From NCBI RefSeq assembly GCF_002940005.1, contig NZ_MDEF01000044.1: DNA of 35,267 nt, one strand, 5' to 3'. The notes under the pieces are model-generated. The model made no database searches, was not told where the DNA came from, and worked only from the letters and a program-made list of their open reading frames with translations. Both the position numbers and the translations under genes were made by a program. The number at the start of each line of letters is the position of its first letter. Position 1 is the stretch's first letter. Positions 10,872 to 19,711 of this stretch are shown here, piece by piece. Origin of the DNA: Xanthomonas hortorum. GTDB taxonomy: Bacteria; Pseudomonadota; Gammaproteobacteria; Xanthomonadales; Xanthomonadaceae.

Positions 10872-11074
10872 CGAGAAGAGGGCAGCGGCTTCACATGGGG
10901 CTGTTGTCGGTTGGGCTATCGCTTTGAATGGCGCGCTTGCTGAGATGGCGCAGGGGCTTTTTTATCGCTTGCTTTGAATCGCTGGCTGCTCCGGTATCAG
11001 TCACGGCCGCCATCCAGTAGCAGTCCCGGCAACTCAAGAGCAGCACTCAAGCATTCTCAGACCCCAAAAACCAG

Positions 11075-11105
11075 AAGACCCCCGATCGCTCGGAGGTCTT
11101 TTTAA
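11075..11105. terminator. hairpin terminator between SGNH gene and tRNA-Leu
   Basis: AAGACC (11075-11080) pairs with GGTCTT (11095-11100), and CCGA with TCGG inside, around a four-base loop. On the plus strand it runs into TTTTT. On the minus strand, where the tRNA is transcribed, a T-rich stretch follows a few bases later. It could serve both directions. The 200 bases before it, after the hydrolase stop, show no gene. Confidence 0.7.
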
Positions 11106-11107
11106 AC

Positions 11108-11194
11108 TGGTGCCCAGAAGAGGACTCGAACCTCCACGAAGTTGCCCCCGCTAGCACCTGAAGCTAGTGCGTCTACCAATTCCGCCACCTGGGC
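11108..11194 (-). tRNA. tRNA-Leu (anticodon CAG)
   Basis: An 87-nucleotide class II tRNA including an encoded CCA end. The acceptor stem GCCCAGG pairs with CTGGGC plus the discriminator. The D-loop has GGAATTGGTAGACGC, the form typical of leucine tRNAs. The anticodon stem CTAGC/GCTAG closes the loop TTCAGGT, giving CAG. A long variable arm precedes the GTTCGAGTCC T-arm. It reads CUG codons, very frequent in this genome. Confidence 0.97.
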
Positions 11195-11208
11195 AAGGTG
11201 AGCCGCGA

Positions 11209-11237
11209 ATTTTGCAGGCTCCTGGCGGCCTTGTCAA
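11209..11237 (-). promoter_or_regulatory. sigma-70 promoter of tRNA-Leu
   Basis: On the minus strand a perfect -35 TTGACA (11237-11232) and a -10 CAAAAT (11214-11209) are separated by 17 bases. The -10 ends 14 bases before the tRNA 5' end, leaving room for a short leader removed by RNase P. Confidence 0.8.
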
Positions 11238-11306
11238 CGGGTGAACACGGCGATCTACGCCTGGACGGGCCGGCTTTCAGCCCACATCGCGGCTGCACGG
11301 GGTAAT

Positions 11307-13874
11307 ATGATGGCAATGACCAAGAAAAACACCCCAGATTCCGATCGGCCGAGTCGCCGCAATTCCGCCAACACTGGCGAGCCCACCACCGCCGAAAAAC
11401 AGAAGTTGCCGGGGTGGATGCCTGACTTCCTGGTTCGCGCCGCCGCTGGCGCCTCGACCAAGTCCGCAAACAAGCGCGCTGCCGATAAAGCCGCGCAAGC
11501 CTCGCCGGAGCTGCAAGTAGCGCCGCCGCTGCCTGAGCCGCCGGCTCCGCGCGCACCGCATCCGCGCAAGAGCGGCCCGCCTGCGCCGCCGCCGGAACGC
11601 CTGCAGTCCGTCCAGCCTGCAGCAGCTGTCACTGCTTCTCCCGCTGCCGCCGCTGAGTTCAAGGATCCGCACGCCGATCGCGAAGCACTGCGCTACGCCG
11701 AGCCGATCGCCAGCCGCGAGGCCATCCTGCAGCTGCTCGAAGCCTGCGACGGCCCGCAGACCGCCGAAGAAATCGCCGAACAGCTGCATCTGAGCGACCG
11801 CATCGACGCGTTGGGCAAGCGCCTGTCCGCGATGGTGCGCGAGGCGCAGCTGGTGCAGAACCGCCGTGGCGGCTACGCGCCGGTGCAGCAGACCAGCCTG
11901 ATCGCCGGCGTGGTGATCGCCAATCCGGAAGGCTTCGGCTTCCTCAAGCCGGACGAAGGCGGCGACGACCTGTTCCTGCCGCCGTACGAAATGCGCAAGG
12001 TCATGCACGGCGATCGTGCGCTGGCCAACGTCACCGGTATCGACCGCCGCGGCCGTCGCGAAGGTGCGATTGCACGCGTGCTCGAACGCCGCATGTCGCG
12101 CATGCTCGGACGCTTCTTCTACGAGCATGGCGTGGCCTATGTCGACCCCGACGACAAGCGCGTGCAACGCAATGTGCAGATCGCACCGGACGGCATCGGT
12201 GAAGCGCGCGAAGGGCAGTTGGTGGTGTGCGAGCTGATCGCGCCGCCGGATGCGCGTCGTCCGGCGATCGGCAAGATCATTGCGGTGCTCGGCGACAAGC
12301 TGACCCCGTCGCTGGTGGTGGAAATGGCCATCCACGGCCACGAGCTGCCGCACGATTTCTCGCAGGAAGTGCTGGACGAGGCCGCAGCAGTGCCGCTGGT
12401 GGTCGAGCCGCAGATGATCGGCGGGCGTGTGGACCTGCGGCAGATGCCGCTGGTCACCATCGATGGCGAAGACGCCAAGGATTTCGACGACGCGGTGTAT
12501 TGCGAACCCAACGCCGACGGCTTCCGTCTGGTGGTGGCAATCGCCGACGTCTCCAACTATGTGCGTCCGGGCACGCCGCTGGACGACGAAGCGCAGAAGC
12601 GCGCCACCTCGGTGTATTTCCCGGGGTTCGTGGTGCCGATGCTGCCGGAGACGCTGTCCAACGGCATCTGCTCGCTGATGCCCAAGGTCGACCGCATGTG
12701 CTTCGTCTGCGACATGCAGGTGGGCCGCGATGGCGAAGTCACCGGCTCGCGCTTCTACGAAGCAGTGATGAACTCGCACGCGCGTCTGACCTACAACCAG
12801 GTGTGGAAGGCGGTTGGCGAAGATGATGCCGACACCAAGGCCTTTATCGGCCCGTTGCTGCCGCAGGTGCAGCGTCTGGATCAGCTGTACAACGTGCTGT
12901 CGAAGGCGCGCACGCATCGCGGCGCGATCGAGTTTGAGACCTCCGAAGTGCGCTTCGTGCTCGACAACACTGGTGAAGTCGCTCAGGCCGGCATGCTGGT
13001 GCGTAACGATGCGCACAAGCTGATCGAAGAATGCATGATCGCGGCCAACGTCGAGGCCGCACGCTATCTGCTGAGCATGCATGTGCCGGCGCCGTACCGC
13101 GTGCATGAGCGGCCGCCGGAGAGCAAGTTCGAAGACCTGCTGGAGTTCCTCAAGGAATTCCAGCTGAGCCTGCCGGCCTGGAGCAAGGTGCGCCCCGGCG
13201 ATTACACCAAGCTGCTGAAGAAGGTGCGTGCGCGCCCCGACGCCGCGTTGCTGGAATCGGTGCTGCTGCGCAGCCAGAGCCTGGCGGTGTACTCGCCCGA
13301 CAACAACGGTCACTTCGGTCTGGCGTTGGAAGCGTATGCGCACTTCACCTCGCCGATCCGGCGTTACCCGGATCTGCTGGTGCACCGCGCGATCAAGCAT
13401 GCCTTGACCGGCGCCAGCCCGGAAAAATATATCTATACCCCACACCAGATGTCGGCATTGTCGCTGCAGTGCTCCGAGCGCGGACGGCGTGCCGACGAAG
13501 CCGAGCGCGAGGTCGACGAGCGCTATCGCGCCGCGTGGATGGAAAAGCATGTCGGCGGCCAGTTCGATGGTGTGATCAGCGGTGTGACCGGCTTCGGCCT
13601 GTTTGTGGAATTGAACGAATCCAAGGTCAACGGCCTGGTGCATGTCACCCAGTTGCCGCAGGACTATTACCAGTTCGACCCGATCCGCAAGACGCTCAGT
13701 GGCGAACGCCGCGGTCGCGCGTTCCGCCTGGGCGACCCGGTGCGGGTGCTGGTGCTCAAGGCGAGCATGGAAGAGCGCAAGATCGACTTCCGTCTGGCCG
13801 AAGATGGCGCAGCGCCAGAAGCGCCGTTGCCGCAGCGCGAGAAGCCGGCCAAGCGCAAGAAAAAGCAGTACTAA
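11307..13874 (+). CDS. rnr: ribonuclease R
   Basis: An 855-residue 3'-5' exoribonuclease that degrades structured RNA, mRNA and defective rRNA. Order of domains: a Pro/Ala-rich basic N-terminal extension of about 110 residues with no clear fold; a winged helix (about 130-190); two cold-shock OB domains (GFGFLKPDEGGDDLF); the RNB catalytic domain with the metal-binding cluster IDGEDAKDFDDAV at about 384-396 and TSPIRRYPDL; an S1 domain (about 748-835); and a Lys-rich tail (KPAKRKKKQY). The enzyme is near usual length, the surplus being the N-terminal extension. The start is one of three close ATGs (11307, 11310, 11316); the first has GGGG upstream at workable distance. In many gammaproteobacteria rnr is directly followed by rlmB; here a GFA-family gene lies between. 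Confidence 0.95.
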   Translation: MMAMTKKNTPDSDRPSRRNSANTGEPTTAEKQKLPGWMPDFLVRAAAGASTKSANKRAADKAAQASPELQVAPPLPEPPAPRAPHPRKSGPPAPPPERLQSVQPAAAVTASPAAAAEFKDPHADREALRYAEPIASREAILQLLEACDGPQTAEEIAEQLHLSDRIDALGKRLSAMVREAQLVQNRRGGYAPVQQTSLIAGVVIANPEGFGFLKPDEGGDDLFLPPYEMRKVMHGDRALANVTGIDRRGRREGAIARVLERRMSRMLGRFFYEHGVAYVDPDDKRVQRNVQIAPDGIGEAREGQLVVCELIAPPDARRPAIGKIIAVLGDKLTPSLVVEMAIHGHELPHDFSQEVLDEAAAVPLVVEPQMIGGRVDLRQMPLVTIDGEDAKDFDDAVYCEPNADGFRLVVAIADVSNYVRPGTPLDDEAQKRATSVYFPGFVVPMLPETLSNGICSLMPKVDRMCFVCDMQVGRDGEVTGSRFYEAVMNSHARLTYNQVWKAVGEDDADTKAFIGPLLPQVQRLDQLYNVLSKARTHRGAIEFETSEVRFVLDNTGEVAQAGMLVRNDAHKLIEECMIAANVEAARYLLSMHVPAPYRVHERPPESKFEDLLEFLKEFQLSLPAWSKVRPGDYTKLLKKVRARPDAALLESVLLRSQSLAVYSPDNNGHFGLALEAYAHFTSPIRRYPDLLVHRAIKHALTGASPEKYIYTPHQMSALSLQCSERGRRADEAEREVDERYRAAWMEKHVGGQFDGVISGVTGFGLFVELNESKVNGLVHVTQLPQDYYQFDPIRKTLSGERRGRAFRLGDPVRVLVLKASMEERKIDFRLAEDGAAPEAPLPQREKPAKRKKKQY

Positions 13875-13887
13875 GCGCGACGACACC

Positions 13888-13920
13888 ATCGCGAGTCGCT
13901 GCCTGGCGGCGGCTCGCGAT
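13888..13920 (+). terminator. hairpin after rnr
   Basis: A 12-bp stem (13888-13899 with 13909-13920, one G-T pair) with a 9-base loop starts 14 bases after the rnr stop. It lacks a T-run, so it may slow or process transcripts rather than end them. Confidence 0.45.
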
Positions 13921-14015
13921 GTGTGCGGATCGCAAGATATGACGCTACAGGTCCTTGCGAGTCACAAGCTCGCAACGATCTCCGGTCATCCGTGTTCAAC
14001 AGGGCTGAGGCAACG

Positions 14016-14489
14016 ATGGACGCAGCACTCGAGTACAGCGGTGGCTGCCAATGCGGCGCGGTGCGTTTCTGCGTGCGCGGCAGGTTGTCGGACGCTTCGA
14101 TCTGCCATTGCCGCATGTGTCAGAAAGCCTTCGGTGCCTACTACGCGCCGTTGGTTTCCGTGCGCGGCACCGAGTTCAGCTGGACACGTGGCGAGCCGAA
14201 ACGCTTCGCTTCTTCCTCGCTGGTGTTGCGTGGATTCTGTGCCGAATGCGGCACGCCGCTGACCTATGAGGCGCCGGATGGCATCGCCATCGCCGCCGGT
14301 GCGTTCGATACGCCCGAACGGTTGCCACCGGTGATCCAGTACGGTGTGGAGCGCAAGCTGCCCTTCGTCGATGCGTTGGGTGATCTGCCGGCGCGCACCA
14401 CCGAGGACGATGTGGCTGCATTGGCGTTTCTGGCCGACCTCGTGTCAAGGCAGCATCCGGATCACGATACCGAGCAGTGGCCGGTGTGA
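14016..14489 (+). CDS. GFA-family (glutathione-dependent formaldehyde-activating enzyme-like) zinc protein
   Basis: A 157-residue cytoplasmic protein of the GFA/CENP-V fold. The zinc-binding cysteines are all present: GGCQCGAVRF at the N-terminus, CHCRMCQKAFGA at about 30-41, and GFCAECGTPL at about 70-79. The family name comes from an enzyme forming S-hydroxymethylglutathione, but most members have no proven reaction, so only the zinc fold is claimed. The start at 14016 has GAGG seven bases upstream; the frame is open earlier (13923), but that part has no similarity to the family. It sits between rnr and rlmB in the same direction with its own ribosome site, after a hairpin. The 214 bases after it contain no gene that I can support. 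Confidence 0.85.
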   Translation: MDAALEYSGGCQCGAVRFCVRGRLSDASICHCRMCQKAFGAYYAPLVSVRGTEFSWTRGEPKRFASSSLVLRGFCAECGTPLTYEAPDGIAIAAGAFDTPERLPPVIQYGVERKLPFVDALGDLPARTTEDDVAALAFLADLVSRQHPDHDTEQWPV

Positions 14490-14703
14490 GTTCGCGCCCG
14501 CAGGCATGAGCGCACCTCGCACCGGTTCGCGACGGCCAGCGAGCGTAGGTGTCGGCAGCACCACCACGGTGCGAGCGTGATCTTGGCTCATCGCGATCCG
14601 CTACACCGCGAGTTCCTCGTCGGTACCGCCATCCGCGCCCCGGCCGTGACGTGGCAGGCCGCAGGCCCTACCATTCCCCTTTATCTCTTCGTATGCCCGC
14701 GCA

Positions 14704-15453
14704 ATGAGCAAGCAGAATCAGTGGATCGTCGGCGTCAACGCCGTTGCCTCGTCGGTCGAGAACGACGCCGACAACGTGCGCGAGGTGTTGATCGAGGCCG
14801 GTAGCAAAAACCCGCGCCTGACCGAGATCGAAGAGCAGGCGCGCCGCAAGGGGATCGAGGTGCGTCGCGTCAACACGCAGGCGCTCGATGGTGTGGGTGG
14901 GCAGGTCCGCCACCAGGGCGTGGTCGCGCGGTACGCAGCGGCGCGGCTGTGGGCAGAAAACGAGCTCGAAGCCTTGGTGACGGCCGCCGAAGGACGTGCG
15001 CTGTTGCTGATCCTGGATGGCGTGCAGGACCCGCACAATCTCGGCGCCTGCCTGCGCAGCGCTGCCGCCGCCAGCGTCACTGCGGTGGTGATTCCCAAGG
15101 ACAAGTCGGCCACGGTCAATGCCACCGTGCGCAAGACCTCGGCCGGTGCGGCCGACCGGATTCCGGTGGTGGCGGTGACCAATCTGGCGCGGTGCTTGCG
15201 CGATCTGCAGAAGCAGGGCGTGTGGCTGTACGGTCTGGCCGGCGAAGCCGAGGCGTCGTTGTACAGCGTGGACCTGCGCGGCAATGTCGGGCTGGTGCTC
15301 GGTGGCGAGGCCGATGGCCTGCGCCGGCTTACGCGCGAGCATTGCGATGGCCTGGTCAAGATTCCGATGCCGGGCGATATCGAAAGCCTCAACGTGTCGG
15401 TGGCGGCTGGTGTGACCTTGTTCGAAGCCGTGCGCCAGCGCCTGGGCGCGTAA
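14704..15453 (+). CDS. rlmB: 23S rRNA (guanosine-2'-O)-methyltransferase RlmB
   Basis: A 249-residue SPOUT (TrmH-class) methyltransferase that methylates the ribose of G2251 (E. coli numbering) in the peptidyl-transferase region of 23S rRNA. The N-terminal RNA-binding part (about 1-75) resembles L30e-like substrate domains (VGVNAVASSV, HQGVVA). The catalytic knot has LDGVQDPHNLGACLRSA with the conserved Asn/Arg, VLGGEADGLRRL, and the SAM-binding C-terminus SLNVSVAAGVTLFEA. Length is as usual for RlmB (about 245). Nearness to rnr supports the assignment over TrmH tRNA methylases. No strong ribosome site is visible before the ATG. Confidence 0.94.
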   Translation: MSKQNQWIVGVNAVASSVENDADNVREVLIEAGSKNPRLTEIEEQARRKGIEVRRVNTQALDGVGGQVRHQGVVARYAAARLWAENELEALVTAAEGRALLLILDGVQDPHNLGACLRSAAAASVTAVVIPKDKSATVNATVRKTSAGAADRIPVVAVTNLARCLRDLQKQGVWLYGLAGEAEASLYSVDLRGNVGLVLGGEADGLRRLTREHCDGLVKIPMPGDIESLNVSVAAGVTLFEAVRQRLGA

Positions 15454-15541
15454 TCGCATTCGCGCCTAGAGATATGCGCGCGGATTGATCGCCAGACCGA
15501 AGCCGTCTCGTTCAACACGCACGCGTCGCATGTAGCCGCAA

Positions 15542-15567
15542 CAATCGTGCAGTTGCGCGCACGATTG
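15542..15567 (+). other. hairpin downstream of rlmB
   Basis: CAATCGTGC (15542-15550) pairs perfectly with GCACGATTG (15559-15567) around an 8-base loop, 88 bases past the rlmB stop. There is no T-run. It precedes the start region of the diguanylate cyclase gene and may be a weak terminator or leader structure. Confidence 0.35.
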
Positions 15568-15707
15568 CGCAGATGTCGATTGCGATGTGTTGCCGATCGC
15601 AGACGCAACGCTTGTGCATCAGCACTTTCGACAACACGTCTATCGATTACCGACGCGCGCATGCGTTATTGCCTACCATATCGTCAGCAAACGGCGTGTT
15701 GTGTCCG

Positions 15708-18700
15708 ATGAACCATGGGGTGGGCGCCTGTCGTACAGGCCAGAGCACGTGCGCCGTCAGGGCGCCGGCACGAGGAGATAGACAGTGGCAGCGCTGGCTC
15801 AGTGCCGGTGCCTGCCTGCTGCTGGCGTTATGCGCGTTTGCCGCGGCTGCCGCACCCGCTGCAACGGCGCAATTGCGCGACTACGCGATCGACAGCTGGA
15901 GTTCGCGCAACGGATTGCCGCACAACTCGCTGCGCGATATCGCCCAGACCCACGACGGCTACCTGTGGTTCGCCACCTGGGAAGGCCTGGTGCGCTACAA
16001 CGGGCTGGAATTCAGCGTCATCGATCGCAGCACGCGCCCCGGCTTGCCCGATAACGGCGTCGGTGCGTTGTATGTCGATCGCGATGGCGCACTGTGGCTG
16101 AGCGATGCACGCGGCAATCTGGTACGTCACAGCGCCGATGGGCAATGGCGGCGCTGGGAGCGACGGGGGCAATGGCCGCAAGCGCTGATCCATGCCATGA
16201 CCATGGATGCGCAAGGTCGCATGTGGTTGTTGTTCGAAGGGCACGGGCTTGGTTGCCTGTGGCCGGATGGGCGCTTCGAGTATTTTCCCCCGCGCGATGG
16301 CGTGCCGCTGCAGAGCAGCTTTCCGCGCATGCTGTTTGACGATCAGGGGCGGTTGCTGATCGGCACGCTCGACGGGTTGATCTACCGCGAACTGGATGGA
16401 CACATGCATCGCGCGCCTGCAGCGTTCGGCCTGTCGCCTGGCCTGGCATGGCCGTATCGCGCCCCGGACGGCACGCTGTGGGTCGTCGCGGGCGAGCAGT
16501 TGTATCGCCTGCAGGGCGAGCGCGCCGAGCTGGTGCATCGCGTGCCGGGGCAGGGACACTTCACCGCGATGTTGCAGGATCGCCACGGCGACCTGTGGCT
16601 GGGCAGCGAAAATCAGGGGCTACTGCGCATCGGCAGCCAAGGGGTGGAGCATCTGCCGGCCGGCCGCAGCCTGCCCAGCGGGCGTATCGTCAGCCTGCGC
16701 GAGGATGCCGAAGGCAGCATCTGGGTCGGTGCCAATGGCGGCCTGTTCCGGCTGCGCGAAACCTTGTTCAGCAGCTACACCCAGCGCGATGGTCTGAGTG
16801 GCGACTATGCCCGCGCGGTGCTGGAAGACCGCGACGGCAGTCTGTGGATCGCCAGCACCGCAGGCCTGGATCGCATGCTGCCGGACGGGAGCATCGTGCC
16901 GGTGCCGGTTGCCACTCCCTCCGGACGCAAGCTTTCGGTGCTGAGCCTGGCGCTGGATCGGCACGGCGACCTGTGGGTGGGCGCCTATGCCGATGGCGTC
17001 TTCGTCCTGCGCGACGGACGCGTGCTGCGGCACTACGGCGAGGCCGAGGGCATTCCCAGCGGGCATATCCGCGCCATCGTGATCGACGACCATGCCGCCG
17101 ACCAATCGGTGGTGTGGCTGGCCACGCAGCGCGGCGTGGTCAAGTTGGTGGACGGCAAGCGAGTGGCGTTGACGATCGACGGTCTGCCCGATGGCGTGGT
17201 GACCGCGCTGGCGCGCATCGATGGTGCGTTGTGGATTGGGTCGGTCGATGGCGCTGCGGTGCTGCGCAACGGCAAGCTGCAGCAGTTGGGATTGGAGCGA
17301 CTTGGCGGGGCCCGCAGCGTGTTCGGTTTTCAGAGCATCGGCAACGCTGTCTGGATCTCGACCGACCGCGGCCTGTATCGCGTGCGCCAGGGCGCGCTGG
17401 CACGCGTGGGCCTGGAGCAGGGCATGCCGGTGGATACGGTGTTCCAGCTGGTCAAGGACCGGCTTGGCAACGCGTGGATCAGCAGCAATCGCGGCGTCCT
17501 GCGCACCGAACTCGGCACGCTCGACGCGGTCGCCGATGGACGCGGCCAGCTCACCGTCGAACGTTATGGCGAGATCGATGGCATGGGCAACGCGCAGGCC
17601 AATGACAGTTCCAGCCCGAGCATGATCGCGCGCGCCGACGGCTCGGTGTGGGTGGTCACTGCAGGCGGCATCAGCACGGTCGATCCATCGCGGTTGCAGC
17701 GCTTTCGCGAGCGCCGCGCGCCGCCTGCATTGATCGAGAGCGTGCAGCAGGATGGCCGCCCGTTGGCCTGGCGGCAGCAGGCAAAGCTGCCAGGCGGACA
17801 TCGCTTGAACGTGTCCTACGTCGGCATGAGTTTTCTGTTGCCGGAGCGGATCGAGTACCGCACCCGCCTGGAAGGCCTGGACAACGACTGGACCGAACGT
17901 GGCCGGCAGCGCAGCGTGGAATTCATCGGCTTGCCGCCCGGGCGCTATCGTTTGCACGTGGCGGCCCGGCACCCTGGCGGTGCGTGGAGTCCGCACGAGG
18001 CGATGTGGGCGTTCGAGGTCTTGCCGCTGTGGTGGCAACGCCACGACGTGCGTTTTGCGGCAGTGCTGGCTGCGCTGCTTGCGCTCGCCCTGTTGTACCG
18101 GTTGCTGCTGCATCGCTACAAGACCCACAACGCACGCCTGGCCGAACTGGTGCGCAAACGCACCGAAGATCTGCAATTGCAGGCGCAGCGCCTGCTGCAG
18201 GCCAACCAGGAAAAGAGCGAGCTGCTGACGCGGCTACGCATCAAGTCCGACGTGTTCGAGCGTCAGGCGCACGAAGACGCACTGACCGGGCTCCCCAATC
18301 GTCGCCACTTCGACGAAGCGCTGGCGCGCGACATCAGTCGCGCACGCCGCAGTGGGCGCTCGCTGGTACTGGCGATTCTGGATATCGATCACTTCAAGCG
18401 CATCAACGACCATTACTCGCATGCCAGTGGCGATGCGGTGCTGCACGAAGTGGGTGTGCTGCTGATTGCCGCTGCACGTGCCTCGGATCTGCCGGCCCGG
18501 CTGGGCGGCGAAGAATTCGCCCTGCTGCTCGCCGACACTTCGCTGGAAGAGGCGCAGGCGCTATGCCTGCGTATCCGCGCGCTGTTCCATGCGCGTCAAG
18601 ACTGGGGCGGCGTGGACGACCTGCAAGTGACCTTTAGTGCCGGCGTGGCCGAGCTGCGCGATGACGACACCGGCTCATCACTGATGCAACGCGCCGACCA

Positions 18701-18752
18701 CGCCTTGTACGAAGCCAAGAGTGCAGGGCGCGATCGGATCTGCGTGGGTTAG
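15708..18752 (+). CDS. membrane diguanylate cyclase with periplasmic two-component-type propeller sensor
   Basis: A protein of about 1014 residues that should make cyclic di-GMP in response to a periplasmic ligand. Order: a hydrophobic signal/anchor (about 30-55); some 14 short beta-propeller repeats of the form DGxLWhGTxxGL (two-component regulator propeller, about 60-690), enough for two seven-bladed propellers; a Y_Y_Y domain (EYRTRLEGLDNDW to LPPGRYRLHV); a transmembrane helix (about 781-802); a coiled coil; and a GGDEF domain with active-site GGEEF at 933-937. An RASD inhibitory I-site (924-927) sits five residues before it, so product inhibition is expected. There is no EAL domain. The start is uncertain: the ATG at 15708 precedes the signal best, while the frame is open from 15573. 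Ligand unknown; related hybrid sensors often detect sugars. Confidence 0.9.
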   Translation: MNHGVGACRTGQSTCAVRAPARGDRQWQRWLSAGACLLLALCAFAAAAAPAATAQLRDYAIDSWSSRNGLPHNSLRDIAQTHDGYLWFATWEGLVRYNGLEFSVIDRSTRPGLPDNGVGALYVDRDGALWLSDARGNLVRHSADGQWRRWERRGQWPQALIHAMTMDAQGRMWLLFEGHGLGCLWPDGRFEYFPPRDGVPLQSSFPRMLFDDQGRLLIGTLDGLIYRELDGHMHRAPAAFGLSPGLAWPYRAPDGTLWVVAGEQLYRLQGERAELVHRVPGQGHFTAMLQDRHGDLWLGSENQGLLRIGSQGVEHLPAGRSLPSGRIVSLREDAEGSIWVGANGGLFRLRETLFSSYTQRDGLSGDYARAVLEDRDGSLWIASTAGLDRMLPDGSIVPVPVATPSGRKLSVLSLALDRHGDLWVGAYADGVFVLRDGRVLRHYGEAEGIPSGHIRAIVIDDHAADQSVVWLATQRGVVKLVDGKRVALTIDGLPDGVVTALARIDGALWIGSVDGAAVLRNGKLQQLGLERLGGARSVFGFQSIGNAVWISTDRGLYRVRQGALARVGLEQGMPVDTVFQLVKDRLGNAWISSNRGVLRTELGTLDAVADGRGQLTVERYGEIDGMGNAQANDSSSPSMIARADGSVWVVTAGGISTVDPSRLQRFRERRAPPALIESVQQDGRPLAWRQQAKLPGGHRLNVSYVGMSFLLPERIEYRTRLEGLDNDWTERGRQRSVEFIGLPPGRYRLHVAARHPGGAWSPHEAMWAFEVLPLWWQRHDVRFAAVLAALLALALLYRLLLHRYKTHNARLAELVRKRTEDLQLQAQRLLQANQEKSELLTRLRIKSDVFERQAHEDALTGLPNRRHFDEALARDISRARRSGRSLVLAILDIDHFKRINDHYSHASGDAVLHEVGVLLIAAARASDLPARLGGEEFALLLADTSLEEAQALCLRIRALFHARQDWGGVDDLQVTFSAGVAELRDDDTGSSLMQRADHALYEAKSAGRDRICVG

Positions 18753-18753
18753 G

Positions 18754-18925
18754 GCCGGGATTCGGGATTGAGGATTCGCAAAAGCGAGCTAACTAGCGCT
18801 TCCCTTCTCCTACGGGAGAAGGTGCCCCGCAGGGGCGGATGAGGGTACGGCCGCACGCAGTGGCGCCGCCAAATGCAGATTTTTCAAGCAGAGGCACCCC
18901 ATGCTTTTGCGAATCCCCAATCCCA
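18754..18925. repeat. composite repeat: GGGATT-type terminal inverted repeats around a REP palindrome
   Basis: The left end (18754-18784) and right end (18903-18925) are inverted copies over about 24 bases, including a perfect 12-base match ATTCGCAAAAGC / GCTTTTGCGAAT. Inside is a REP-like unit: CCTTCTCC (18803-18810) pairs with GGAGAAGG (18815-18822), followed by GCCCC/GGGGC (18824-18836) and GGATGAGGG. The right end abuts the rnt stop codon. It fills the convergent gap between the cyclase and rnt and could act as a bidirectional terminator. No transposase is present. Confidence 0.7.
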
Positions 18926-18927
18926 GC

Positions 18928-19569
18928 TCAAACAGGCCCCGGCCAGGCATTGGCAATCTTGCAAAACAACCGCGCAGTCTGCTCGGTGTCGTACACCGCG
19001 CTATGCGCATCGGCCGCATTCCAGTCCAGGCCCGCAGCTTGCGCCGCGCGCGCCAGCACGGTCTGCCCGTACGCCACACCGGCCAAGGTCACGGTGTCGA
19101 ACACGCTGAACGGATGGAACGGATTGCGTTTGTGGCCCACGCGCGCGACTGCGGCGTTTAGGAAGTTCAGATCGAAATGCGCGTTGTGGCCGACCAGGAT
19201 CGCGCGCTGGCAGCCGTACTTCTTCACCGCCGCACGCACTGGTGCGAACACATGGTCCAGCGCGTCTTTCTCCTGCTTGGCGAAGCGGAACGGGTGGTCG
19301 AGCACGATGCCGGTGATTTCCAGCGACTTCGGGTCGATCTCCAGGCCCGGCGCCGGCACCAGATGTGCGCTGGCGGTTTCGCCCGGAAAGAAGCGACCCT
19401 CGGCATCCATTTCGATCGGCACGCAAGCGATTTCCAGCAGCGCGTGTTTGTTCCAGTCGAATCCACCGGTTTCCACATCCACCACCACGGGCAGATAGCC
19501 GCGAAAGCGCCGCGACATGGGCAAAAAGGAGGAGGCAGGCTGCAGGTCGACCGGTTCGTTCATCGGCAT
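18928..19569 (-). CDS. rnt: ribonuclease T (DEDDh exonuclease)
   Basis: A 213-residue 3'-5' exoribonuclease that trims tRNA 3' ends (end turnover) and matures 5S and 23S rRNA. The DEDDh catalytic residues are visible: Asp and Glu in VVVDVETGGF (about 28-37), Asp in HNAHFDLNF, and His and Asp in DAHSAVYDTE. The segments RFRGYLPVV and KRNPFHPF.FDT match RNase T rather than the polymerase III epsilon subunit. Two ATGs six bases apart (19569, 19563) are possible starts. The C-terminus stops at NAWPGPV, shorter than E. coli RNase T, and the stop codon lies right at the edge of a repeat. The missing tail is outside the catalytic core, so activity is expected. Confidence 0.9.
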   Translation of the reverse strand: MPMNEPVDLQPASSFLPMSRRFRGYLPVVVDVETGGFDWNKHALLEIACVPIEMDAEGRFFPGETASAHLVPAPGLEIDPKSLEITGIVLDHPFRFAKQEKDALDHVFAPVRAAVKKYGCQRAILVGHNAHFDLNFLNAAVARVGHKRNPFHPFSVFDTVTLAGVAYGQTVLARAAQAAGLDWNAADAHSAVYDTEQTARLFCKIANAWPGPV

Positions 19570-19645
19570 AGCCTAGCAGGTCGCACGCCGTGCTCGATCG
19601 TGGCCAGGTGCCGGCCGCACATGCCCTGCGCGCGCAGCGCTCCGG

Positions 19646-19682
19646 CAAACAAAAGCCCGACCCGCGTTGCCGCGGATCGGGC
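19646..19682 (-). terminator. terminator downstream of the rcnB-like gene
   Basis: On the minus strand GCCCGA (19682-19677) pairs with TCGGGC (19660-19655), with an inner CCGCG/CGCGG pair across one mismatch. The sequence then runs into TTTTGTTTG. It lies 30 bases after the stop of the RcnB-like gene and isolates it from rnt. Confidence 0.8.
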
Positions 19683-19711
19683 CAGGTTGACGACGCATCT
19701 GACGGTTCGGC

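Noticed and set aside
11277..13889. 870-codon open frame on the minus strand across the RNase R gene
   Set aside because: It is antisense to rnr, whose domains and catalytic residues are fully conserved. The reverse frame has His/Gln/Arg-rich composition typical of a GC-rich shadow and no domain.
16620..18176. 518-codon minus-strand frame within the cyclase gene
   Set aside because: Shadow of the propeller repeats; no start signal or domain.
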